From Sporisorium sorghi (Eukaryota; Basidiomycota; Ustilaginomycetes; Ustilaginales; Ustilaginaceae), in the NCBI GenBank assembly GCA_023212695.1, contig JALCCG010000448.1, positions 1 to 11,546 of the forward strand: 11,546 nucleotides of DNA, read 5' to 3'. Below are positions 1 through 7,186 of the stretch, one piece after another. A model generated the notes under the pieces. That model had not been told where the DNA came from. It did no database searches and saw nothing but the letters and a program-made list of their open reading frames with translations. Within the stretch, counting starts at the first letter, position 1. Each line of letters opens with the position of its first letter. A program made the translations under genes and the position numbers.

Positions 1-311
1 AGTGCGAGAGCGTCTAGCAGCTTGTTGACAAAGAAGACGCTGTTGGCGTTGTTGACGCCGTTAAACGTCTGCTGGTAGCCCAGGCCGGTGGGCGAGCACT
101 GCGAGGCATCGCCCTGCTTGAAGCATTGCGACCAAATACCAAACGTGACGCGGAGGATGGTGGAAGAGTTGTTCTGGTCGGCAAAGCGGATGTAGAGGAA
201 GTAGATGCCCTTGATGTAAGGCAGGCCTAGCGCTACGAGCAGCTGCAAGATGAACGAGGCGCCAATGGCGAGGAAGCCAACAAAGATGACGAGGACGGCT
301 GGGATCCTCAT
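1..311 (-). CDS. SUR7/PalI-like integral membrane protein, 5' part (cut by window edge)
   Basis: The frame opens at an ATG on the minus strand at 311 and runs off the left edge after 103 codons, so only the N-terminus is present. Residues about 4-30 form a strong hydrophobic membrane segment. They are followed by a predicted extracytoplasmic loop with a G-I-W motif (58-60), two nearby cysteines (63 and 72) and an N-N-S-S stretch (47-50) with possible N-glycosylation. One N-terminal membrane helix followed by a loop with a G-[IVL]-W-x-x-C signature is typical of the fungal SUR7/PalI (Rim9) four-helix family. These proteins act in eisosomes, cortical patches or pH-signalling complexes at the plasma membrane. 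Which subfamily this is cannot be decided without the rest of the protein. A generic claudin-like four-pass protein is the alternative. The start codon is the first ATG before the hydrophobic segment. Confidence 0.6.
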   Translation of the reverse strand, partial: MRIPAVLVIFVGFLAIGASFILQLLVALGLPYIKGIYFLYIRFADQNNSSTILRVTFGIWSQCFKQGDASQCSPTGLGYQQTFNGVNNANSVFFVNKLLDALA

Positions 312-830
312 GTTGGGCGAGAAACACGTCGTCTACTACGAATAGGTTGTCGAGATTAAGAGGCTGTCTATGTCGTAAGATGCGAACCTTGCGTGAAGGA
401 GAGAAGGGGGGAAAAGAGACGGCTCGACGTGCAAAGTGCACGGAGCGGATGAGATAGTGCTGCGGCTATTCTAGGACAGCAGAGGTTGCAGGAATGCCGG
501 AGGTCGGTCGCGACGATGGTGATGGAGATGAAGATGGTTGCAGGTGATGAGCAGAAGGCGAAGGCGAAGCAGGAGGACGAGGAGGGAGGAACCAAACAAT
601 AGGCGCCGGCCAAGTCAAGTCAAGCTACTGCAACAAGCTCGAGATCAGCAGGGCGGGAGTGAAGGGGAGAAGTTCAAAAAGTCGCAAGCCAGGCTTGACA
701 GCAGAGAGTCGAGTCGAGCAAACAGAGCAGTAGAGGAGAGGACAAGGAGACGGAGAAGCGGGGAAGGAGCGGCGGATGAGGAGCACAGAGATGGATGGAT
801 GGTTGATTGGACAGTTGCGGGGGAAAAGAG

Positions 831-843
831 CAGCAGCAGCAGC
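831..843. repeat. Short (CAG)4 microsatellite
   Basis: Four CAG units plus one base lie just before the GA dinucleotide run, separated from it by a short A stretch. The two repeats together form a compound microsatellite in non-coding DNA, about 520 nt upstream of the SUR7-like start codon. Confidence 0.7.

Positions 844-847
<4 letters not shown>

Positions 848-879
<32 letters not shown>
848..879. repeat. (GA)n dinucleotide microsatellite
   Basis: An uninterrupted GA run of about 15.5 units on the + strand, read as (CT)n on the coding strand of the SUR7-like gene. It begins about 540 nt upstream of that gene's ATG. CT-rich tracts are common in fungal promoters and leaders, so a promoter role is possible, but a neutral length-variable microsatellite is equally likely. 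Confidence 0.9.
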
Positions 880-880
<1 letters not shown>

Positions 881-1260
881 AAATGACGAACGACTGACTC
901 TGTTTGAACAAGCTAAAGAAAAACTTGATCTTTCGGCGTAAGTTACAGTATCGAGCACCGCTCTCTGAGACACACGACCATGCCGTCCTAAGCAAAGAGA
1001 GAGCACAGTCCTCCAGCGCCAGACGACTCGGAACACGCTGAAACAATGGACAGGATTTGTTGCGACGACGCCATCAAGCGGCAGTCGCTGATCAACAACG
1101 ACAAGAAGAGAGACAAAGTGCCTGATTGGAAAAACAATTTACAACTCAGCGCGATCCAGGCGGAAGTGAGCTCTACCTTGAACATGGGCGTGTGGGAGTG
1201 TGCTCTCGTGCTGTTGAGCTGTTGAGCTAGGACCCCGAAATAGCCGCTTCCCTCTACACT

Positions 1261-1284
1261 GTCACACTGTCACACCGTCACACA
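1261..1284. repeat. Three tandem 8-bp near-copies of GTCACACN
   Basis: Three consecutive units read GTCACACT, GTCACACC and GTCACACA, differing only in the last base. On the minus strand this gives three evenly spaced TGTGAC cores. It lies in the long gene-poor interval, about 950 nt upstream of the SUR7-like ATG. It may be a clustered protein-binding site or a small replication-slippage product. Confidence 0.6.
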
Positions 1285-1411
1285 CTCTGCATCTTGGCAT
1301 TGTTGTCGCTCTCGATCCGATATCACTGTCGATAGTCCATGTCAGCGCAGATCTACAGTCGAGTTGGTTGTCAGAGCGAGGCACACTCGATTTACGCCCT
1401 GTTCGTCGTGA

Positions 1412-1451
1412 TTTTTTTTGTTTTTTTGTTTTTTTTTTTTTTCTTTTTTTT
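1412..1451. repeat. Interrupted poly(T) tract, about 40 nt
   Basis: A T tract broken only by G at 1420 and 1428 and C at 1443. Such tracts disfavour nucleosomes and often mark promoter or gene-boundary DNA in fungi. It lies 1.1 kb upstream of the SUR7-like start and 1.2 kb beyond the RCR-like stop. Confidence 0.9.
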
Positions 1452-2642
1452 GAATTTCAAGTGCCGACATGCAGGCATGCAGGACAAGCAGATCCTCACT
1501 TTTCCCCTTGCGCTTTCAAACCGGCTCCTTCACAAACATTGGCCCGCTCGTTCGCTCGCTTTTCGACCCGGGCCAACGGCAACGGCAGTCGACGACAGCA
1601 GCAGCAGCGACATCCGAATCCTACATTCGCTTCTGCTCTGCCAGCACACTGATAAGCACACAGACGAGCAATGTTCGGAAACGCCATCGATAGCGTGCCA
1701 GCGACGGAAGATTTGTTTTCTCTTTGATGTTGTGAAAAGTTTCAGCGGAAAAATCTGCACAGAAGGTCTTTTTGGCTGTTTGGCTCTTAGCCGGAGCTCG
1801 AAGGCATGCAGCCACCGTGCGTGCATGCAGCTCGTCAAAACATCCAACATCTCCTTTCTCGCTCCCTCGATCTAGTCTAGGCTCCTCAGCCAGCTGTCAC
1901 ACCATCGTCTGAGACTTGCTTAGTAGCATGGGGTAGCCTCATGAGCTTCATGAAAACTCCGTTTTGATGAAACGAAAGGTGGGCGCGTAGCTCAGGGCGA
2001 GATGAACAGCGCTCAGACTGTGTGCGAAAGGCAAGTCTTGGCGCTTGCGTTCCAGCGCCGCTCACCTCCGCTGCTCAACTGATCGATATCGTCGCATCGC
2101 AAAAAGGCGTGGTCGAAGGCGATCTCAGAATGATCGCAAAGGTATGAAGAGCCGGAGGCAGGGAAGCAAGGGCTGCTTCTCTTGCCTTGTCGGCAGGTGA
2201 AATGCGCAACGTCGATCTGGAGCACCGAATTCCATTCTCCTTACCGCTTGCCCCAACCTCGGCTCGTCGTTGTCAGTGTGGAACAATCGGGGACCCGATG
2301 TGTTGACATCTCCCGATCCGACTTCGCCACTCTCAACCGAACGGTTCCTCCCAGAGATACGGCAGCAGACACTAGACACAGCGCAGCCACTCGTATCGAG
2401 CATTTGGATGGAAGCTCACACCTTCACACCCATCGCACACAGCCAAAGCGTTCGAGGATATGCTACATCGATGAGATTACACAGCGCGGACTAGCCAGAG
2501 TGGACTCTGCAAGTCAGCCAGAAGTAGGTATCGCAACAAAAAGGTATATACAACACGAAAACGAACGAGGCGACGCAGAAGAGCATCTGCACAGCCGGCT
2601 GGCTATGTGCATCGGCGCTGTACCTTCAGCTAGGCGTCAAAT

Positions 2643-3056
2643 TTACACCTCGCTCTCCTTCCTCTCCGCCCTCGGCACGTACGCAGGCGGCGGCGGGCCC
2701 AGAGGCGGGGCATACACGGCCGCATCGTCATTTGGCGGCGACCCGGGCGGCGGGCCATACGCCTGCCCCGCGCCACTCTGCCCGTACGGGCTCGGCTGCG
2801 CATAATACCCGCTGTTGTAACCCTGCGCGTAGTTCGACGCGGGCTGCTGGTGCTGCTGCTGGTACATCGGGATCGTGTTGGCCGGCTGCTGCGTGAACCT
2901 TCTCCTACGACGGCGAGCGAGTAGCGAGAACAGGATGATCAGCGCAACCACCACCACGGCGATGGCGATGCCAATACCGACGCGCGCTCCGTACCCGAGC
3001 CCGTTGTTGCAGTTGTAGCCGTAGCCGTAGCCGTAGCCGTTGCAATAATACGACAT
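2643..3056 (-). CDS. RCR-family-like single-pass membrane protein with PPxY motif
   Basis: A complete 137-residue protein in one exon, with ATG at 3056 and TAA at 2643-2645. A Gly/Tyr/Asn-rich N-terminus (1-24) with two cysteines (C5, C16) precedes a single hydrophobic helix at about 25-47. A run of six arginines follows (48-53), consistent with a cytoplasmic C-terminal side. The tail is rich in Gln, Pro, Tyr and Gly and ends with a PPxY motif (P123-P124-A125-Y126). This order, short N-terminus, one helix, poly-Arg stop-transfer and PPxY tail, matches the fungal RCR family (Congo red resistance, chitin regulation). Yeast Rcr1 and Rcr2 use PY motifs to recruit the ubiquitin ligase Rsp5 and affect sorting of membrane proteins. 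Role here is inferred as a Rsp5-type adaptor at the plasma membrane or endosome. Sequence identity to RCR proteins outside this architecture cannot be judged by eye. Confidence 0.65.
   Translation of the reverse strand: MSYYCNGYGYGYGYNCNNGLGYGARVGIGIAIAVVVVALIILFSLLARRRRRRFTQQPANTIPMYQQQHQQPASNYAQGYNSGYYAQPSPYGQSGAGQAYGPPPGSPPNDDAAVYAPPLGPPPPAYVPRAERKESEV
3015..3038. repeat. Hexanucleotide repeat (GTAGCC)4 inside the RCR-like gene
   Basis: Four perfect units encode alternating Gly-Tyr at residues 7-14 on the minus strand. The repeat is in frame, so length changes by slippage would alter the N-terminal Gly-Tyr stretch without breaking the gene. Confidence 0.85.
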
Positions 3057-3433
3057 TTTGACGTGGGCTCGATGGGCGGCGGGATGGAGGAGGGATGTGA
3101 GTGATTGAAGGTTTGAGAGTGGCTGGAAGTGGGCTTGATCCGGATGGTGCGGTTCGCTGATACTGTATCTTGCGTCTTTCTTGCGGGTGTAGCTTCGGTG
3201 AACTTTAGCAAGAGAGGAGATCGCACCTATGAAGACGGAGCGAATATCGAATATATGTGGGCGCAGTGATGGTGGAGATGAAAGACGAACGAAGCATCGA
3301 TGTTTCTATATCCTCTCTGCTCAAAGCTCAGTTCCGGCTGGCTGCGATGACCAAGCAAAGCGAGCCAATTCTGACAAGAGTCTAGAAAGGCGCTTCTCGA
3401 CTGCCGAACAGCGCAGCGCGGGCATCGGCCACC

Positions 3434-3454
3434 AAAAAAAAAAAAAAGAAAGAA

Positions 3455-3485
<31 letters not shown>

Positions 3486-3490
3486 GAAAA
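3434..3490. repeat. A-rich tract, about 57 nt
   Basis: Almost pure A on the + strand, with single G interruptions at 3448, 3452, 3472, 3477, 3482 and 3486. It begins 378 nt upstream of the RCR-like ATG, so the coding strand reads poly(T). It is paired with a downstream T tract at 3778-3796, giving an inverted arrangement. Confidence 0.9.
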
Positions 3491-3777
3491 TGTGGGCTGT
3501 GCTGCTGCTGCGAATTGCCGCGGCTTGGCGCTGCGCCGCGCTGCAGGGTCGGCTTCTCTCTCAGTGTGGCGGTGACGACAGCTTGCTCTCCGCTCTTTAC
3601 CCTTTTGCCCCCTTCAAGCCGATGGGAACCCTCTCGCCCTTGAACAGGTTTGCAAAGCCGAGCTTCCCGTCTCGCTGCAGAAGCCCGCTTCGCAAAGCAA
3701 GCAAAGCTCAGCGTGCAGGAGCGAGAGCGAAGTGAAGAGGGCCTTTTTGGTGCGCCATATTTTAGACAACCTTTGCC

Positions 3778-3796
3778 TTTTTTTTTTTTTTTTTTT
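3778..3796. repeat. Poly(T) run of 19 nt
   Basis: An uninterrupted T run in the RCR-like upstream region, about 720 nt from that gene's ATG and about 325 nt beyond the lactone oxidase stop. It is the inverted partner of the A-rich tract at 3434-3490. Confidence 0.9.
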
Positions 3797-4120
3797 CAAC
3801 GGCTGCACTCCACTTTAAATCGACGTCATCGCAGCTTCATGCTCTGTGCCGTAACGCTGCTGGCCATCGATGACCGGCCAATTGCACGCCCCATTCGCTA
3901 TCACACTGTTGGAGCAAGCGGCAGCTGTACCGCCATTCCTCATGTCAGTCGAGGAAACGCAGAAGCACTTCATGTCTAGCGAGAGCTCCTGACGCCCACC
4001 GAAGTCTCTTGAGCAGAAAACGACAACAAGAGCACGTGAGAGGCCACGAGATCTCTGATCGCACCTCAAACAGACTCTACAGATTCAAACGCAGAACAAG
4101 CTTCCATTGATCGCTACGCT

Positions 4121-6220
4121 TCACAGCCGACTCTTGAACACGCGCGTATCCACGCCATCACCAATCCGACCCAGGATATGCCGCCCAACATACGGGTTGA
4201 CAAACACCTCGTCCGGGTCGTACCTCTGCCGCGTCGCCAAGAAATCCTCCCAATGCGGGTACAGCCTCGCCAGTTCCGTGGGCGAGCACGAGTGCGCTTT
4301 CGCCCAGTGCGGACGCCCCGCATAGTGCCGCATGAGCGCCTCAAACTTGGCGAACAGCTGCCTGTACCGCACGGGGCGGTTGTACGGTCGATACTGCACA
4401 ATACCAATGTAGCACGTCTTGCGGCCCTGCGCGTGGCTGAGCCAGATGCCGTCGGAGTCCGTGAAGCGGATCTCGACAGGGAAGTGGATGCGGTCGCCGT
4501 CTGCCGCGGCGGCTTCGGAGTCGAGCCAGTCGCGCATCGCTCGGATGGCAGCGGCAGCGCGGTTGAACGGGATCGCCCACTCGTCCGTGTACTGCGGGAA
4601 CAGGCAGTCCATGTTGAAGATGCGGTCTGAGCGGCCCACTTCCGACCATACCGGGTTGGCGGGCGACAACGGACGCGGCGCCGGCGAGTCGCGTGCAAAT
4701 GCGCCAAAGTTGCCCGCCGGGATGCTGGCTTGCAGGCCAGACAGCGAAGGCTCGCCTTCAGCGTACGCGCCGAGGTTGTCGTTGTGAGCGAAGGACTGAC
4801 CAATGTCGCGGATGAGACGCTGCTGCTGTTCATCGCTGGATGCTCGGCTGTCGGAGCTGGACGCTGCAACTGCAGTGGGCTGCATAGCGGGAGCTTCCGT
4901 CGTCCAGCCGATCTGGCTGCTTGGCGACGAAGCGGTCTCCGAAGCCGTTTGCGAAGAACCCGAGTCTGGCAAGGCTGGATGCGTGAGAGCGTGAATCCAT
5001 CGCACGGCGACAGGCGACCACTGCCGGTTGAATCGCGATGCATATAGCAGAAACTCGGTCAGGCGATGTCCGATCAACGACGCCTTGATGCGAGTCGCCA
5101 GAGAAGGCGGAGCCGACGCCGGCTCCGTCGTCCGGTTGGTCCGCAGCATCGTGATGCGCTGCACCTGAGGGAACCACATGAGGCGCACATGCTGCGCCGA
5201 TGCCACAACCTGCTCCAACGCCAGCTGAGCTTGCCTCGTCTCTGCGTCGTCCTCTGGATCTGCACGAGCGAGCTGGTCAGCTTCCCGGTTAGCGTCGGCG
5301 CGGATAGGATGGATTTCGGAAGCGTCCGTGGAGCGGTACGAGGGGCGGTAGTGATCCGAACACGCCGGCAGACGCTTGTTCTTGCTCAACAGCTCGCCGA
5401 TGGATGCACCCGGGTTGACGTGAGAGCTGGTGGGCACCGCAGGAAAGCCGGTCTTGGCGCCAAAGAGCGAGTCAAACGTGAGCTCCTCCGAGTACTGCTT
5501 GAGGTTGAAGGCGTCCTGCACGCGCAGCGTCACCGAAGTGATCAGACCTGTGGAGCCGAGACCGCACAGGGTCGCATTGAACAGATCCGCGTGCTGCTCA
5601 CGGCTGCATGTCAAATGCTGCGTGCCCTCGGGAAGCGGACACAGGATGGTGAGCTGCGAGACGTATGACGAGACAACGGGGAAGAGGATGCCAGTGCCGT
5701 GTGTCGCAGTGGAGATCAAACCGGCGATGGTCTGTTCAGAGATGGAGCCGACATTGCATATGGCCAGACGAGGCTGCGCCGAGTCGAGTGCTTCGTGGAT
5801 ATCCGAGATATAGGTGCCTGCGAGCGCAGTAATGGTGTAGCCTGCATAATCGATGTCGACGACGCCGTTGAGGCCTTCCATGCGCATAGCCCAGCCGGTG
5901 GTGAAAGGCAGATCGCTCGGACTGTGAGCACGTCCGATGGCACGCAGCTGAGCACCCTGTCGGCGAGCCAGCTCGACGATGACGGCACAGTGTGTGACGG
6001 TGGTAGGAGCAAACACCTTGGCAGGCGTGCTGACGAACGAGCGACCCCAGTTTTGAAACTTGGCTTTGGGCGAGCTGGTGGGCACTACGATGGGCTGCAC
6101 CAGCTTTTCGAGCTCAGTTGTAGAACGCGAGAGGAGACCTGCATCGACCGAGGTCGATAGAGCCGGCCGCATTGTGGACGTTTCCGTAGCGGCGAGCGTG
6201 ACCTTGGACGTGGAAGCCAT
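4121..6220 (-). CDS. ALO1: D-arabinono-1,4-lactone oxidase with C-terminal peroxisomal signal
   Basis: A complete 699-residue, single-exon flavoprotein that makes D-erythroascorbate from D-arabinono-1,4-lactone and passes electrons to O2, giving H2O2. Residues about 56-240 form the FAD-binding PCMH/VAO-type domain. The motif A94-IGRAHSPSD places H99 where FAD is attached covalently in yeast-type enzymes, and the conserved segment N156-VGSISEQTIAG-to-THGTG (156-176) contacts the cofactor. The C-terminal ALO domain (about 534-684) has an E-I-R pair (583-585), an H-W-A-K motif (638-641) and the terminal N-P-Y-V-G-R-H block (675-681). Between them lies a long Ser/Ala/Gln-rich linker (roughly 255-530), so the protein is about 170 residues longer than the 526-residue yeast enzyme. 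The last residues are K-S-R-L, a canonical PTS1 form, unlike the mitochondrial outer-membrane location described in yeast. The start has a favourable AAGAATGG context, and residues 1-50 are Ser/Thr-rich and likely disordered. Confidence 0.93.
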   Translation of the reverse strand: MASTSKVTLAATETSTMRPALSTSVDAGLLSRSTTELEKLVQPIVVPTSSPKAKFQNWGRSFVSTPAKVFAPTTVTHCAVIVELARRQGAQLRAIGRAHSPSDLPFTTGWAMRMEGLNGVVDIDYAGYTITALAGTYISDIHEALDSAQPRLAICNVGSISEQTIAGLISTATHGTGILFPVVSSYVSQLTILCPLPEGTQHLTCSREQHADLFNATLCGLGSTGLITSVTLRVQDAFNLKQYSEELTFDSLFGAKTGFPAVPTSSHVNPGASIGELLSKNKRLPACSDHYRPSYRSTDASEIHPIRADANREADQLARADPEDDAETRQAQLALEQVVASAQHVRLMWFPQVQRITMLRTNRTTEPASAPPSLATRIKASLIGHRLTEFLLYASRFNRQWSPVAVRWIHALTHPALPDSGSSQTASETASSPSSQIGWTTEAPAMQPTAVAASSSDSRASSDEQQQRLIRDIGQSFAHNDNLGAYAEGEPSLSGLQASIPAGNFGAFARDSPAPRPLSPANPVWSEVGRSDRIFNMDCLFPQYTDEWAIPFNRAAAAIRAMRDWLDSEAAAADGDRIHFPVEIRFTDSDGIWLSHAQGRKTCYIGIVQYRPYNRPVRYRQLFAKFEALMRHYAGRPHWAKAHSCSPTELARLYPHWEDFLATRQRYDPDEVFVNPYVGRHILGRIGDGVDTRVFKSRL

Positions 6221-6331
6221 TCTTGGCGGGCTGTGAGGATCCTCGTTGCAAGACCCGCGGATGTCAGTTGCAGTGTCGTGTTTTTGAAGTGTCGTCGAAG
6301 GATGTGGTCGAGAGGAGAGGTGTTGGATGGA

Positions 6332-6339
6332 TATGTATA
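6332..6339 (-). promoter_or_regulatory. Candidate TATA-like element of the lactone oxidase gene
   Basis: The minus strand reads TATACATA here, 112-119 nt upstream of the lactone oxidase ATG. The stretch between it and the ATG is pyrimidine- and C/A-rich on the coding strand, as expected for a fungal leader. Position and sequence are compatible with a TATA box, but no transcription start is visible, so this is only a candidate. Confidence 0.3.
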
Positions 6340-6703
6340 CGAGCGAGTTGCATCGAGGGACGTCTCAACATCCGCGGTCTTTGAGACCGAAGAATTCATT
6401 TCGACTTGATGCGGACTCAGCTCAGACAGATTTCATTTCATTTCATTGTGACAACAGCTGTCTCGCTTACGAGATTTGTCGCTGCTTCTCCTTCTCTCTT
6501 TCTCCTTGCTTCTTCTGTCAGTCGAATCTCGAGGTCGCCCGCGGAACAACATGCACAGACTGACTTGACTGACGAGAAGACAGAAGAAAAGTACCCCCTT
6601 TTTTTTCCTTTCTCTTGGCTTCAAGGAGAATTTCGGATTGGAGACAAAAAGAAAACGAGGCAGCTGAGCAGTTTCAGCCGCAAAAAGTGGAGGAGAAATG
6701 GCC

Positions 6704-6731
<28 letters not shown>
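6704..6731. repeat. Poly(A) run of 28 nt
   Basis: An uninterrupted A run, the longest pure homopolymer in the window. It starts 484 nt upstream of the lactone oxidase ATG. With the T run at 6894-6917 it forms an inverted pair separated by 162 nt. Confidence 0.95.
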
Positions 6732-6734
<3 letters not shown>

Positions 6735-6893
6735 GAAATCGATGTCTTCGTGCTTCTCGGTTCGCAGACAAAAGTCGAACAAATACGAAAGAAAGAAAAG
6801 CACACGCGCCCCTTATCGTGGCTTTGCAGATCAAACGGCAATGCACAGCAGAACACGTTGGTTGCTCCAAGAAAAGCAACACGCGTCTCGGGG

Positions 6894-6917
6894 TTTTTTT
6901 TTTTTTTTTTTTTTTTT
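6894..6917. repeat. Poly(T) run of 24 nt
   Basis: An uninterrupted T run about 674 nt upstream of the lactone oxidase ATG and 270 nt beyond the O-methyltransferase stop. It is the inverted partner of the A run at 6704-6731. Confidence 0.95.
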
Positions 6918-7186
6918 CGGATTTTGCCAAGGTCGAGAGAGAGTCAGAAAGCGCAGCTTACACAAGCCGATCTTTGACTCAGCTGGCACAGAGCATCAGC
7001 CTGCACAGACCATCTCTCTCGGATCGACCTCGCAACCGCGCCGAAACGTGCTAGCAGCTCGCGGTACAGATCGGGCTCATCTTCACATCTCCCTCCCGAT
7101 CTATTGACTCATACGACACTCACGGCTGGCTACGTCTAATGATGCTGCTGCTGAATCCCATTGACATTGCAAAGTGCCTTCTAGCA

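Larger units (their letters stand above)
312..2642. other. Gene-poor interval of about 2.3 kb between the SUR7-like and RCR-like genes
   Basis: I see no convincing gene here. Open frames exist on both strands, but their translations are low-complexity (Ser/Leu/Phe or Arg/Glu runs from GA and poly-T tracts) and match no family I know. The left 700 nt should hold the promoter and leader of the SUR7-like gene; on its coding strand this part is rich in CT, with a (CT)n run. The right end should hold the RCR-like 3' UTR. The interval also contains short tandem repeats, for example two copies of GTTGAGCT (1213-1228), two of CATGCAGG (1468-1483) and several GCATGCA cores near 1475, 1803 and 1822. 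No tRNA with recognisable A and B boxes was found. Confidence 0.5.
3057..4120. other. Intergenic region, RCR-like promoter and lactone oxidase 3' flank
   Basis: No gene is supported in these 1.06 kb. The right part follows the lactone oxidase stop. The left part should carry the RCR-like promoter and leader. An AT-rich ATATAT core at 3250-3256, about 195 nt upstream of the RCR-like ATG, is a weak TATA candidate. The region holds a long A-rich tract and a T tract described separately. An 81-codon + strand frame that starts with ATG at 3490, right after the A tract, begins hydrophobic but then becomes Arg/Ser/Pro-rich and resembles no family. Confidence 0.5.
6221..7186. other. Intergenic region, lactone oxidase promoter and O-methyltransferase 3' flank
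   Basis: No gene is supported in these 966 nt. The left part should be the leader and promoter of the lactone oxidase. It contains a (TTTCA)3 repeat at 6431-6445, and the centre has a 28-nt A run and a 24-nt T run. Frames in this region translate mainly to Lys, Phe or Ser runs from those tracts. Confidence 0.5.

Noticed and set aside
1046..1225. A 59-codon + strand frame in the gene-poor interval
   Set aside because: Composition is plausible for a small protein, but there are no motifs, no clear promoter and no family match.
1980..2000. A tRNA-like string GCGTAGCTCAGGGCG
   Set aside because: It resembles an A box, but no B box (GGTTCRANNCC) or acceptor-stem pairing follows at the right distance.
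3490..3735. An 81-codon + strand frame starting MWAVLLLRIAAAW after the A tract, resembling a signal peptide
   Set aside because: The hydrophobic start comes from CTG/GCG-rich DNA; the rest is Arg/Ser/Pro-rich with no family resemblance or conserved pattern.
3434..3796. A retroposed element bounded by A and T tracts
   Set aside because: No target-site duplication, no reverse-transcriptase or SINE-like boxes, and no similarity to the other tract-bounded segment at 6704-6917.
4114..5043. A 309-codon minus-strand frame overlapping the lactone oxidase
   Set aside because: Arg/Ser/Thr-rich shadow in another frame of a gene with conserved ALO motifs.
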